Of a DNA stretch of 64,000 bases, positions 1-8,377 are shown one piece after another (within the stretch, counting starts at the first letter, position 1; each line of letters opens with the position of its first letter). Origin of the DNA: Trebonia sp963774945. GTDB lineage: Bacteria > Actinomycetota > Actinomycetes > Streptosporangiales > Streptosporangiaceae. The stretch is taken from positions 124,001 through 188,000 of the forward strand of contig CAVZHA010000010.1 in NCBI GenBank assembly GCA_963774945.1, given 5' to 3'. A model generated the notes under the pieces. It worked only from the letters and a program-made list of their open reading frames with translations. It was not told the origin of the DNA and searched no databases. The translations under genes were made by a program, and so were the position numbers.

Positions 1-1
1 C

Positions 2-442
2 GGCTACTACCAGGCCAAACTGCGCCAGGAGGAGGTCCTCCGGGAATCGCCGGTGCCGGTCAGCATCCTGCGCGCGGCGCAGTTCCATGAGTTCGCCGGG
101 CAGTACCTGGCCACGATGCCAGGGCCAGTGGTATTCGTCCCTCGCTGGCGTGCCCAGCCGGTCGCCGCCCGCGAGGTCGGCGCGGCCCTGGTCAGGATCG
201 CGGCTGGCGATCCGGTGGCCATGTCCGAGCTCGCGGGCCCGCGGGAGGAGATAATGGCTGACATGATTCGCCAGGTCGTTCGCGCACGCGGGGATCGGCG
301 GCTGGTCGTCTCGGCGCGACTGCCGGGCGCGGTGGGCAAGGCCATGGCGGCGGGCCGCGGCCTGCCCGGCCGGCCGGGCCTGCGCGGGACGCAGACCTTC
401 GCCGACTGGCTGACCGAGCAGCGGGCGCGGGGCGCGCTGTGA
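2..442 (+). CDS. NAD(P)-binding epimerase/oxidoreductase (COE type), 5' truncated by window edge
   Basis: Only the last 146 residues are visible; the reading frame is open at the window edge, so the Rossmann nucleotide-binding N-terminus lies outside. The visible part matches the C-terminal half of the NmrA-like protein at 8378-9166: GYYQAKLRQEE here against GYFRAKLAQEE there, followed by ILRAAQFHEF against ILRATQFFEF. The stop overlaps the GTG start of the ECF sigma factor in a GTGA tetranucleotide, implying translational coupling. Known of the family: ECF41 sigma factors are typically encoded beside COE proteins (carboxymuconolactone decarboxylase, oxidoreductase or epimerase), so this is the expected partner gene. 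Its substrate is unknown. Confidence 0.85.
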   Translation, partial: GYYQAKLRQEEVLRESPVPVSILRAAQFHEFAGQYLATMPGPVVFVPRWRAQPVAAREVGAALVRIAAGDPVAMSELAGPREEIMADMIRQVVRARGDRRLVVSARLPGAVGKAMAAGRGLPGRPGLRGTQTFADWLTEQRARGAL

Positions 443-1329
443 CGACGGAGCCGGACCTGCTGGCCGCGAGCTTCAGCCAGGCGCGGCCGAGGCTGGTCCG
501 GGTGGCGTACGCGATCATCGGCAGCCATGGAGAGGCCGAGGACGTCGTCGCCGACTGCTGGTTTCGGCTGACCGCCGCAGACCAAGTCGAAACGGTGCGT
601 GATGTCGAGGCATGGGCGGTCGTGGCCGTGTCGCGAATGGCGCTAGACGTGCTGCGATCCGCTCGGGTCCGGCGAGAGCGCTACATCGGCCCGTGGCTGC
701 CCGAGCCAGTGGTCGCGTCACCCGATGAGACCGGCGCGGACCCGGCGGACCAGGTGACGCTGGCTGACGAGGTCGGCTACGCGCTCCTGGTGGTTATGGA
801 GACATTGTCGCCGGCCGAGCGCACCGCGTTCGTCCTGCATGACCTGTTCGGGCTGACGTTCGATGAAGTGGCGGTCATCGTCGGCCGGGCGCCGGGGGCC
901 GTCAGGCAACTCGCCTCCCGGGCCAGGCGGCACGTCCGCGAGCGATCCCCCTGGCCGTCGACCGACGCAGCCGAGCACCGGCGCGTGGTCGAGGCGTTTG
1001 CCTCGGCGGCGACCTCGGGCGACCTGACGGCGCTGATTCGCGTGCTCGACCCGGAGGTGGTTTTGGTCAGCGACGGCGGGGGCCTGGTCACATCCGCCCT
1101 CAAACCCGTCCTCGGCGCGGACCGGGTCGCGCGGTTCCTGCTGGGCGTCCTCGCTAAGGAGCAACCGGGCGACGTGATCGACCGCGTGAACGTCAACGGG
1201 GCACCGGGGTTCGCCGTCTACCAGCAAGGCGAACTCGTCACGATCGCGGCCGTGACAGTGGCGGCCGGCCGGGTAACGCGCCTGGACCTGGTCCGGGCCC
1301 CCGGCAAACTGCCACGCCAGATCGGGTGA
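439..1329 (+). CDS. ECF41-family (SigJ-like) RNA polymerase sigma factor with SnoaL-like C-terminal domain
   Basis: A 296-residue protein: sigma-70 region 2 (about residues 10-75), region 4 (about 110-160, with the helix-turn-helix segment LTFDEVAVIVGRAPGAVRQL), then a SnoaL/NTF2-like extension of about 120 residues. Two ECF41 signatures are visible: WLPEP in the linker (residues 86-90) and NGAPG (an NGxPG motif, near residue 253) in the extension. In this family the C-terminal domain modulates sigma activity in place of a separate anti-sigma factor; none is encoded nearby. The GTG start overlaps the stop of the COE-type gene. Target promoters cannot be deduced here. Confidence 0.9.
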   Translation: MTTEPDLLAASFSQARPRLVRVAYAIIGSHGEAEDVVADCWFRLTAADQVETVRDVEAWAVVAVSRMALDVLRSARVRRERYIGPWLPEPVVASPDETGADPADQVTLADEVGYALLVVMETLSPAERTAFVLHDLFGLTFDEVAVIVGRAPGAVRQLASRARRHVRERSPWPSTDAAEHRRVVEAFASAATSGDLTALIRVLDPEVVLVSDGGGLVTSALKPVLGADRVARFLLGVLAKEQPGDVIDRVNVNGAPGFAVYQQGELVTIAAVTVAAGRVTRLDLVRAPGKLPRQIG

Positions 1330-1478
1330 GACCGAGGTTCGCCGGGAAAAACACATCCGCTGGACGCGTCCCAAGACGAGTCCGATGAAGAGGCGGGCGG
1401 CCCGAAGGGACATTTGAGGTTAAACCCCCACGGTAAGGTTCGGGGTAACTCGGTTCGGCGCGACATCTAGGTGGGTCC

Positions 1479-2550
1479 TTGAGAACTCTCTTGCTGTCCG
1501 CCGCGGTGTCGATGGCGATTGCGCTGCTGGGCACCCCGGTCGCGATCCGCTTCTTCGTCAGGCACGGCGTCGGCCAGGAGATCCAGGACGAACTGGCGGC
1601 GGCTGGGCACGCGAGCAAGCGAGGCACGCCCACCATGGGTGGCATCGTGATCATCCTGGCGACGTTGGTCGGCTATCTGGCCGGGCACCTCATCACCGCC
1701 GACCCAATGACCGTGTCCGGGCTGCTGGTGCTGTTCCTGATGACGGGTATGGGCCTGGTCGGTTTCGTCGACGACTTCATCAAGGTCTTCAGGCAGCGCA
1801 GCCTCGGGTTGCGGGCCGGGCAGAAACTGGCCGGGCAGGTCGTGGTGGGCGCGGCGTTCGGCAGTCATGGCGCTGCGCTTTCCGAATGGCTACGATCTGA
1901 CTCCCGCGTCGGACCATCTGTCTTTCCTGACGGACTTCGGCATCGCCATCGGCCCGGTGTTCTTCGTGGTCTGGGTGATCCTCATGACGGGCGGCGCGTC
2001 CAACGGGGTGAACCTCGTTGACGGCCTGGACGGCCTGGCCACCGGTGCGTGCATCCCCGTGCTGGCGGCCTACGTGATCATCGGCAACTGGCAGTTGCGC
2101 AACGAGTGCACCACCGCGCTGGTGCAGAACTGCTATGACGTGCGCGACCCGCTGGACCTGGCGGTGGTCGCGGGCGCGGTGCTTGGGGCGTGTTTCGGCT
2201 TCCTGTGGTGGAACGCGCCGCCGGCCAAGATCTTCATGGGGGACGTCGGAGCGCTGGCCCTCGGCGGCGCCCTGGCTGGCTTGGCGATCTTGTCCCGCAC
2301 CGAGCTGCTGCTGCCGATCCTGGGCGGCCTGTTCGTAGTCGTCACGCTGTCGGTGGTGATCCAGGTGAGCGTCTTCAAGGTGACGAGGATCAGGACCGGC
2401 CGGCCGGTGCGCGTGTTCCGCATGACGCCGCTCCAGCATCATTTCCGCATGGCCGGCTGGAACGAGACCACCATCGTGGTGCGGTTCTGGCTGATTACCG
2501 GCATCTTCGTGGCCGCGGGCCTGGCCATCTTCTACGTCAGCTGGACCTAA
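1479..2550 (+). CDS. mraY: Phospho-N-acetylmuramoyl-pentapeptide transferase (MraY), single frameshift
   Basis: Integral-membrane enzyme that transfers phospho-MurNAc-pentapeptide to undecaprenyl phosphate, making lipid I. The first frame (from a TTG at 1479) carries SKRGTPTMGG and GFVDDFIKV; the second frame (ending 2550) carries NLVDGLDGLATG, the FMGDVGAL motif and the PLQHHF motif near the end. The frames join near 1860: removing one G from the TTCGGCAGT stretch gives a continuous 356-residue protein of normal family length. No other dcw (cell-division/wall) gene flanks it, so it looks like an extra copy. The break is probably a sequencing insertion; otherwise this is a pseudogene. The TTG start lacks a strong ribosome-binding site and is uncertain. 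Confidence 0.88.
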
Positions 2551-2584
2551 GCAGTTCTCCGGGCTTCTCCGGTGGGTCGGTGGG

Positions 2585-3397
2585 ATGACGTCGCCTACGC
2601 TTCGTGTCATGGCGGGCTCCGTTGACAATGGCGTGTACGACCGGCTTGGAGGGTCGTGGTGGGATGAGACCAGCCTGCTTAACGTGCTGCACGGCAGCGT
2701 CACGCCGGGCCGGTTCGCCTACTTCCGTGATGTGCTCGCCCGGCGGTTCGGTGCCGGGGCGGCCGGGCTGCGGGTGCTGGACGTCGGCTGCGGCGGCGGG
2801 TTCCTCGCGGAGGAGTTCGCGGCCCTGGGCTGCCGGGTGACCGGGGTCGACCCGTCGCCGGCTTCGATCGACGCGGCCCGCGCCCACGCGGCCGGGCGGG
2901 GCCTGCGCATCGACTACCGGGTCGCAGCCGGCGAGGAGCTGCCTGCGCCGGACGCCGCCTTCGGCCTGGTCTGCTGCTGTGACGTGCTCGAGCACGTATC
3001 CGACGTGGACCGCGTGATCAGCGAGACGGCCCGGGTGCTCGAGCCCGGCGGCCTGTACCTGTTCGACACCATCAACCGCACCCGCGCGAGCAAGCTGCTC
3101 GCGATCAAGGCCGTGCAGCAGTGGCGACTGACCCGGCTCACCGACGTGGCGTTCCACGCCTGGGACATGTTCATCACGCCCGCCGAACTGGCCGCCACCC
3201 TGGAACGCCACGGGCTCGCCGTGGGCGAGACGACCGGCCTCGGCGCGCGCGCCACGCCCCTCGCCGTGCTCCGCAGCCTGGCCAGCGCCCGGCTGGGACG
3301 CATCACCTACGGGGAGCTCAGCCGGCGACTGAACGTGGGACAGGTCAGCAGCACAGCCATCTCCTACATGGGGTACGCCACCAAGACACAGCGGTAA
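2585..3397 (+). CDS. Class I SAM methyltransferase, UbiG-like
   Basis: A 270-residue Rossmann-fold methyltransferase. SAM-binding motif I is VLDVGCGGG (about residues 64-72), the acidic motif II residue is in GVDPSP, and the VLEHVSDVDRV segment is motif IV-like. The segments DTINRT, AFHAWDMFITPAEL and ISYMGYATK near the end are typical of UbiG O-methyltransferases of quinone biosynthesis. Actinomycetes use menaquinone, so the real substrate is probably another phenolic or polyketide compound; this is inference. ATG 2585 follows a G-rich stretch, and an in-frame ATG at 2612 is an alternative start. It lies 34 bp downstream of mraY on the same strand. Confidence 0.85.
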   Translation: MTSPTLRVMAGSVDNGVYDRLGGSWWDETSLLNVLHGSVTPGRFAYFRDVLARRFGAGAAGLRVLDVGCGGGFLAEEFAALGCRVTGVDPSPASIDAARAHAAGRGLRIDYRVAAGEELPAPDAAFGLVCCCDVLEHVSDVDRVISETARVLEPGGLYLFDTINRTRASKLLAIKAVQQWRLTRLTDVAFHAWDMFITPAELAATLERHGLAVGETTGLGARATPLAVLRSLASARLGRITYGELSRRLNVGQVSSTAISYMGYATKTQR

Positions 3398-3412
3398 CCG
3401 CCCATCCCGGCT

Positions 3413-3958
3413 CCCGTCCGGCGGCTTGCGGGCCAGGTCGTAGACGAAGCCGACGTCGTGGGGGAAGGCGCCGTCAGCGGCGGCCAACGGGCCGACTGCG
3501 GCCGCGAGGTCGTCGTCGAAGGCGTCGCCCTGGGCGCCGAGGACCGAGGGCGGGAGGAACGAGGCGGACCGGACGTACCCGGCCAGTTCCGCCAGACTCC
3601 ACCGGTGCTCGACGGGAAACTCGCGGCGTCCGGCCGTCTCGAACCCGGCTGCTGACAGCGCCTGGGCATCGGGCCGCCGCCGCTGCGGCTCGGCCCAGTT
3701 CGCGGGGACCCGGTCGGTCGCGCCGAGCGCGGTCTGCCACCGGTCGAGCAGCGCCGCGAGCGCCCGTTGCCACTCCCGGTCACCCAGTTGCGGGACGTCC
3801 GCCCAGCACAGCGCCACGTATCCGCCGGTCCTGAGCCAGTGCAGCAGCCTGGCGGCGGCCAGGTCGCGGTCGAGCCGGTGGAAGGCGCTGCCAATGACGG
3901 CCAGCTCGAAGTGCCCGGGTTCCGCGTCCAGGGTCGCGAAGTGCCACTTGTCGTCCAT
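3413..3958 (-). pseudogene. Methyltransferase remnant lacking the SAM-binding N-terminus
   Basis: The reverse-strand frame encodes about 182 residues matching the C-terminal two thirds of a class I methyltransferase: FELAVIGSAFHRLD, then LRTGGYVALCWADVPQLG, ending FVYDLARKPPDG. The glycine-rich SAM motif that should lie about 50-70 residues upstream is absent, because only 59 bp separate the first usable ATG (3958) from the HxlR gene. The natural stop also appears lost: the frame runs on, antisense through the UbiG-like gene, to 2537 with composition typical of a shadow frame. I read it as a decayed fragment; expression as a short protein cannot be excluded. Confidence 0.6.
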
Positions 3959-4017
3959 GAGCCTTCACATGTTCCTTCACGACGCCAAGCCGGCAGGCGG
4001 CACGGCCGGGACGCCGG

Positions 4018-4467
4018 TTACACGAAGTGCGCCTGGGGGTGGTCGGGGTCGGGGTCGTGGTCGTGGTCGTGGTCGACGAGCTGGTCGCAGGTAGGGCAGT
4101 ACCAGCGGACCTCGAGCGGAGTGCCGCAGGCGGGGTGACGGGGGGAGTCGTCCTGGTCGGTGTGCCTGCTCCCCCAGTGGGCGAGCAGACGGAGCGCGCC
4201 GGCGAGTTCGGTGCCTTCGGCGGTCAGCTGGTAGTCCGCGCGGGGTGGTCGCAGCGAGTAGGGCCGGGCTACCAGCAGGCCGTCGCGCTCGAGCCGCTTG
4301 AGGCGGTCCGACAAGATGTTCGCGGCGATGCCAGGAACCTGGCTGAGCAGGTCGTTGAACCGGAGCGGCCCGGGCAGGAGCGCCTCAACCACCAGCGGCG
4401 TCCAACGGTCCCCGATTCTTGCCAGTGCCTCGGCCAGCGGTGAGGAGCCGTGCTCGGGTTCTGCCAT
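4018..4467 (-). CDS. HxlR-type winged-helix regulator with zinc-ribbon and His/Asp-rich tail
   Basis: A 149-residue protein. Residues about 8-100 form an HxlR winged helix (IGDRWTPLVVEALL, FNDLLSQVPGIAANILSDRLKRLE, YQLTAEG). HxlR proteins usually end near there. This one adds a CxxC pair preceded by a lone cysteine (CGTPLEVRWYCPTC) and then a tail of alternating His/Asp (DHDHDHDPDPDHPQ), encoded by a 6-bp direct repeat near 4040-4080. Metal sensing is a plausible inference. It is divergent from the HtrA-like gene at 4544, and the intergenic region holds an inverted repeat near TAATAGT/ACTATTT that could be its operator. Confidence 0.88.
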   Translation of the reverse strand: MAEPEHGSSPLAEALARIGDRWTPLVVEALLPGPLRFNDLLSQVPGIAANILSDRLKRLERDGLLVARPYSLRPPRADYQLTAEGTELAGALRLLAHWGSRHTDQDDSPRHPACGTPLEVRWYCPTCDQLVDHDHDHDPDPDHPQAHFV

Positions 4468-4495
4468 GGGCGAATCTTAGCCGCGTCGGCGGCCT

Positions 4496-4528
4496 AATAG
4501 TGGATAGTGGATTGCAAGTTACTATTTA
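4496..4528. promoter_or_regulatory. Candidate HxlR operator/divergent promoter region
   Basis: An AT-rich inverted repeat with arms AATAGT (in 4497-4502) and ACTATT (in 4521-4526), containing a short direct repeat TAGTGGA TAGTGGA. It lies between the HxlR regulator and the HtrA-like protease, just upstream of the protease ribosome-binding site GGAGG at 4531-4535. Position and symmetry suggest a winged-helix operator; binding is inferred. Confidence 0.45.
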
Positions 4529-4543
4529 CCGGAGGTGGCTACG

Positions 4544-5446
4544 ATGACGATCCTCGATGAGGTCGGAGCGAGCATCAGGCAACTGGCGGAGGGCGCCGGG
4601 GCATCGGTGGTGGGGGTCGGGCAACGGCGGGGGGCCGGCTCGGGCATCGTGCTGGGGCAGGGACAGGTGCTGACCAACGCGCATAACGTGCGCGGCGATC
4701 AGGTGACGGTCACGTTCGCCAACGGGCGCACCGCCGAGGGAAGCGTCGCCGGGCGCGACATTGACGGGGACCTGGCCGTGATCAGCGTCGACACCGGCGA
4801 GACGCCCGCGCTGCCGTGGGCCGACAGCGCGTCAGCGCAGATCGGCGAGCCGGTGTTCGCCGTGGCTAACCCGGGCGGGCGCGGGCTGCGGGTGACTTTC
4901 GGGTTCGTCTCCAGCGTCGACCGGAGTTTCCGCGGTCCCCGCGGTCGCCGCATCACCGGCAGCCTCGAGCACACCGCCCCGCTACTGCCCGGATCCTCCG
5001 GCGGTCCGGTCGTGGACGCCGGCGGGCGACTGCTCGCGATCAACACCAGCCGCCTCGGCGAGGGCTTCTACCTCGCCGTCCCCGCCGACGAGGCCCTGCG
5101 AGGCCGCGCCGCCGCGCTCGCCCGCGGCGAGACTGCGACGTCGCCGCGGCTGGGCGTTTCCATCACCCCCGGCCACGTGGCGAGGCGACTGCGACGCGCC
5201 GTCGGCCTGCCCGACGCCGACGGCCTGCTCATCGGCGACGTCGCGGAAGCCAGCCCCGCGGCCCGCGCCGGACTCGCCTCGGGCGACCTGATCGTGTCGG
5301 CCGCAGGCAGGCCAGTCAGGACGCCCGATGACCTGTTCGACGCCCTCGCGGCGGCGCGAGGCGGCAGCCTCGAGCTGAAGGTCGTGCGCGGTACCGACGA
5401 GCGGACCCTCCAGGTCACCTTCACCGATCCGAACCAGGACGCGTAA
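4544..5446 (+). CDS. HtrA/DegP-like trypsin-fold serine protease with PDZ domain
   Basis: A 300-residue protein. The trypsin-like domain shows the catalytic triad: His in LTNAHNV, Asp in DGDLAVI and Ser in LPGSSGGPV. A single PDZ domain follows (about residues 200-295: PRLGVSI, LLIGDVAEASPAARAGLASGDLIVSAAGRPV). No signal peptide or membrane anchor is visible, so the product is probably cytoplasmic, unusual for HtrA proteins. I chose ATG 4544 because GGAGG at 4531-4535 sits 8 bases upstream; the GTG at 4535 overlaps that site. It is divergent from the HxlR regulator, which probably controls it. Confidence 0.9.
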   Translation: MTILDEVGASIRQLAEGAGASVVGVGQRRGAGSGIVLGQGQVLTNAHNVRGDQVTVTFANGRTAEGSVAGRDIDGDLAVISVDTGETPALPWADSASAQIGEPVFAVANPGGRGLRVTFGFVSSVDRSFRGPRGRRITGSLEHTAPLLPGSSGGPVVDAGGRLLAINTSRLGEGFYLAVPADEALRGRAAALARGETATSPRLGVSITPGHVARRLRRAVGLPDADGLLIGDVAEASPAARAGLASGDLIVSAAGRPVRTPDDLFDALAAARGGSLELKVVRGTDERTLQVTFTDPNQDA

Positions 5447-5500
5447 GGGTTCGCAGCCTCCACCCGCCGACCGCGCGCGGGCGATCATTCCGAAGGTCCC

Positions 5501-5538
5501 GCGTGGCTGGCCGTCACCGCCCAGGCGGCCAGCCACGC
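5501..5538 (+). terminator. Stem-loop terminator after the HtrA-like gene
   Basis: A perfect 13-bp inverted repeat, GCGTGGCTGGCCG (5501-5513) and CGGCCAGCCACGC (5526-5538), with a 12-base loop, 55 bp after the protease stop. There is no U-tract, as is common for terminators in high-GC actinomycetes. Confidence 0.65.
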
Positions 5539-5613
5539 TAGGACAAGGAGCGAGCGCAACGAAGAGACACCTCGCCCCTTGTTGACCGCCGTCGGCACCA
5601 GTACGGTTCATCT

Positions 5614-5862
5614 GTGCAGATGCCATGGGGAGCGCGGATCTACGTGAGAACCTGCACTGATTGCGGTTTTGTCTGGCGAGTTCCCAAAGGGGTGGCGCGG
5701 CCGCGGATGCAGGGTATGCCTGCGTCGGGCAGGGGAGGGGCGGCCATGGTGAGAGCCGCCGTGATCGCTGCCAACGCGGCGCTCAGTGAACGGGCGGCCG
5801 TTTTCCGGCGCTGTTCCCGGTGCGAATCAGTTCAGTACAAGCAGGTTTCGGCCCGTTCCTGA
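5614..5862 (+). CDS. Small zinc-ribbon protein, function unknown
   Basis: An 82-residue ORF with two CxxC knuckles that could bind one zinc: RTCTDCGFVWRVPK near the N-terminus and RRCSRCESVQYKQ at the C-terminus, separated by a loop rich in Arg, Gly and Ala. This resembles small CxxC proteins of actinomycetes but I cannot assign a function. Starts GTG 5614 or ATG 5620 are both possible; neither has a clear ribosome-binding site. It converges with the J-domain protein gene. Confidence 0.55.
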   Translation: MQMPWGARIYVRTCTDCGFVWRVPKGVARPRMQGMPASGRGGAAMVRAAVIAANAALSERAAVFRRCSRCESVQYKQVSARS

Positions 5863-5920
5863 GCGGTGGACCCGGCGGGCGCCTGGGATAACGCCACACC
5901 AGCGAATGACCTGCGGGGCA

Positions 5921-6700
5921 TTAGGTTGCGGAAACTTCGATCGGCTGCTGGTGAATGAGCCGAATGCGCCAGCCCTGGGCGGTCAGCGCGGGTCCCAGCA
6001 TCTTCGTGCAATGTCCGCACAGGTACAGCTCGCCGCCATGGTCCGCGCGGTAAGCCGCGGACACAGCCGGGCCGCATCGGTCACAGGTCTCGTTCATGAC
6101 GCCTCTCTCGCGCGTGCCGATAACGCCCGTCTGGTACCGGCTTCGTGCCTCGATGAACTGTTGTGCGGTGCCGCCGCGGTCGGGATGCGCCTCGGCCATC
6201 GCGCGGCGCAGCTCCTTGATGAGCGCTGCCTCGCGTGCGGCGGCCTGTCCGGCTTGCCTGCGTTCTTCCCGGTCCAGGTGACCTTCGGCGGCCTCGCGGC
6301 TGGCGAAGAAGAATCTGCCCGCGAATCCTGATTGTCGGCAGTCGGGCGGAATCGGGATTACGCCGGCCGGGTACCCGTGGCCTGACCGTCCGTCCCCGGG
6401 GCGCCGGGTATCGGCCTCGAACTGCGGGCGACTGATGCAACCAGGGCTGACCACGGCTTTACGCCAGTTCCAGCTGTCGCTCGTGTAGTAGATCAGCTTG
6501 GCCGTCTTCCTGACGATCGGCACCTCTTGCACCCAGCAAATTGTGCAGGCCGAGTGGCCGTTGTTGTGGGTGCACACGCAGGGAACGTACAGGTACTCAG
6601 CTCGCGCCGCGTCACCGGAGGCGGATTTCGCATGCCCGGGCCTGCGCCCGGCGGTTCCGAGTCGCCTCGCCGCGACCGCGATCAGGCTTGGCTTGTTCAT
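5921..6700 (-). CDS. Cys-rich J-domain-like protein with C-terminal zinc-knuckle (DUF7455-like) module
   Basis: A 259-residue protein with three parts: a Cys/His segment (VPCVCTHNNGHSACTICW, about residues 39-56); a central region ending in a J-domain-like helix with the HPD motif (RRAMAEAHPDRGGTAQQFIEA, about 165-185); and a C-terminal zinc module (CDRCGPAVSAAY, then GGELYLCGHCTK) resembling the small actinomycete DUF7455 proteins. The ATG follows GAAAGGA. An internal ATG at 6097 with an AGAGAGG site could also give the zinc module alone. Similar HPDRGG proteins occur, from memory, in actinophages and integrative elements, so a mobile-element origin is possible. Confidence 0.65.
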   Translation of the reverse strand: MNKPSLIAVAARRLGTAGRRPGHAKSASGDAARAEYLYVPCVCTHNNGHSACTICWVQEVPIVRKTAKLIYYTSDSWNWRKAVVSPGCISRPQFEADTRRPGDGRSGHGYPAGVIPIPPDCRQSGFAGRFFFASREAAEGHLDREERRQAGQAAAREAALIKELRRAMAEAHPDRGGTAQQFIEARSRYQTGVIGTRERGVMNETCDRCGPAVSAAYRADHGGELYLCGHCTKMLGPALTAQGWRIRLIHQQPIEVSAT

Positions 6701-6715
6701 AACACTGGATTCCTT

Positions 6716-8101
6716 TCAGGATGTGTGGTGAGCCGTGGCCGGATCGGCGCCTGTTTGCGCCTCCCGGCGGTCCGGCTCGCGGATTTCGGCGTAGCTGCCT
6801 TGCGGGCTCATCACGATTCGCCCGGTCTCACGGCCGTGCAGTTCCTCGTCGCGTCGCCTCTCGCCTAGGAAGCGGTACGCGACCCGGGCGAGGACGAATG
6901 CCAGCACCGGTCCGGTCAGCGCCAAGACCCGGAAACACCAGGTCACCGTGTAGAGGTCTAGGTGCAGGTGGTCGGCGATCTGGTCGTTCGCCGCCGCGGC
7001 CCACAGCAGGACGTAGAACGTGACGCCGGCCGCGCCCGCCGCGATGCGGTTCGCTGGATCGGCTTGCTGAGGCGGTAGCAGGCCGCGAGGCGGCCGCTCG
7101 CCCGCGATCCACCGGTCCGCCACCGGGTAGAGCGCCACGCAGGTGAAGAACACGGCGGGCATCAGCAGGCCAGGGAGAACGATGCCCAAGACAAGAGGAT
7201 GCCCTGCTAGCGAGACGTCCCAGGCCGGCATGATTCGCAGCGCGCCATCCAGGAAGCCCATGTACCAGTCCGGTGCCGCGCCGGAGCTTATGTTGCCCGG
7301 TTGATACGGCCCGATCAGCCACACCGGGTTGATCTGCGCGATAGCGCCGAGCAAGACCAGGACCGCGCACGTGAACAGGAACAGCGGGGCGGGCAGGGCG
7401 CCGCGCCGCCAGCGCAGCGATGGCCGGAAGGTCAGCCAGAGCAGCACGCCGGCGAGAGCCGGGAGGACGAGGATGTGTACCCAGTAGTCGCGGACGATGA
7501 TCTCGTGCCCGGGCGGCGCACCGCCGAAGATCCAGAACACCAGGTACGTCCCGGCCAGCGGCACTGACAGCAGCACGCCCGTGATCACGCTGAGGCTGCC
7601 GCCCGACAGCCCGTCGTCGGGCAAGATCGTGCCGGTGTAGGCCGCCAGCATGCCCAGCGGCAGCAGCGTCGCCCAGATGAGCCAGCCTCGCAGCTCACGG
7701 CCGGAGAACCGGCCGCGAAAGAAGGTCCGCAGCAGCCGCAGGCAGACCGCCGCGACGAACACATCGGCCGACCAGTGGTGCACCTGCCGGACCAGTAGCC
7801 CGCCCGGTACGTCGAAGCTGATGCCCAGAACGGACCGGAACGCCCGGCTCACCGGAACGCCATCGAGACCGGCGTATGAGCCGTGGTAAACGACGGTGGC
7901 CATCGAAGGGCGGAAGAACGGCAGTAGCAGTACCCCGGTAACCGCCGCCACCGCGAACGAGTACCCGGCGATCTGTCCGAAGGCGGCAGCCAAGCGATCG
8001 TCCGGGTCGCGCCGCAGCGCATCGCGGAACCGCTGCGGTGCGGTGGCGGCCGAGTGGCCGTCGGGGTCGGCGGCCCGTCGTGTGCCGACGTGAGCGGTCA
8101 T
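6716..8101 (-). CDS. Orphan cytochrome b (QcrB-like) lacking the second heme-ligand pair
   Basis: A 461-residue polytopic membrane protein of the cytochrome b / QcrB family. The N-terminal helices hold the QVHHW motif (His108) and RDYWVHILVLP (His209), the expected ligands of heme bL; the Qo-site motif is PDWY (277-280). The partner histidines of heme bH are missing: position 122 is Arg where actinobacterial QcrB has His (VHxxR), and position 224 is Thr. No qcrA or qcrC is nearby. ATG 8101 is preceded by GGAGG and preferred to an in-frame TTG at 8113. Quinone binding is plausible; full transmembrane electron transfer seems unlikely. Confidence 0.85.
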   Translation of the reverse strand: MTAHVGTRRAADPDGHSAATAPQRFRDALRRDPDDRLAAAFGQIAGYSFAVAAVTGVLLLPFFRPSMATVVYHGSYAGLDGVPVSRAFRSVLGISFDVPGGLLVRQVHHWSADVFVAAVCLRLLRTFFRGRFSGRELRGWLIWATLLPLGMLAAYTGTILPDDGLSGGSLSVITGVLLSVPLAGTYLVFWIFGGAPPGHEIIVRDYWVHILVLPALAGVLLWLTFRPSLRWRRGALPAPLFLFTCAVLVLLGAIAQINPVWLIGPYQPGNISSGAAPDWYMGFLDGALRIMPAWDVSLAGHPLVLGIVLPGLLMPAVFFTCVALYPVADRWIAGERPPRGLLPPQQADPANRIAAGAAGVTFYVLLWAAAANDQIADHLHLDLYTVTWCFRVLALTGPVLAFVLARVAYRFLGERRRDEELHGRETGRIVMSPQGSYAEIREPDRREAQTGADPATAHHTS

Positions 8102-8377
8102 CTGATCCTCCAATGGATGGGACGCGAAACTGCTGGGTCTACTGGCGTTCTGATGCCGGTGGCACCACTGTCGCGCTCGCGCTCATGGACCGCCTCCGTG
8201 GAAGTCCCCAGTCAGGTCATCCCTGGGGAGGTGCCACCAGGGGCGCCAGCACCGCGGATCCTGGCCGGGGATCGCGCACTAGGGAGTTCCACGGACTCGA
8301 GCGTTCGTCGCCGGAGAGAGGCTGCGTGGTGAAGCCATCCCGGCCGGCAATGGGCCGGGGGACAGAAGGGAATCACG

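Noticed and set aside
2537..3412. Continuation of the minus-strand methyltransferase frame through the UbiG-like gene
   Set aside because: Antisense to a clear methyltransferase gene; composition and lack of motifs mark it as a shadow frame after loss of the natural stop.
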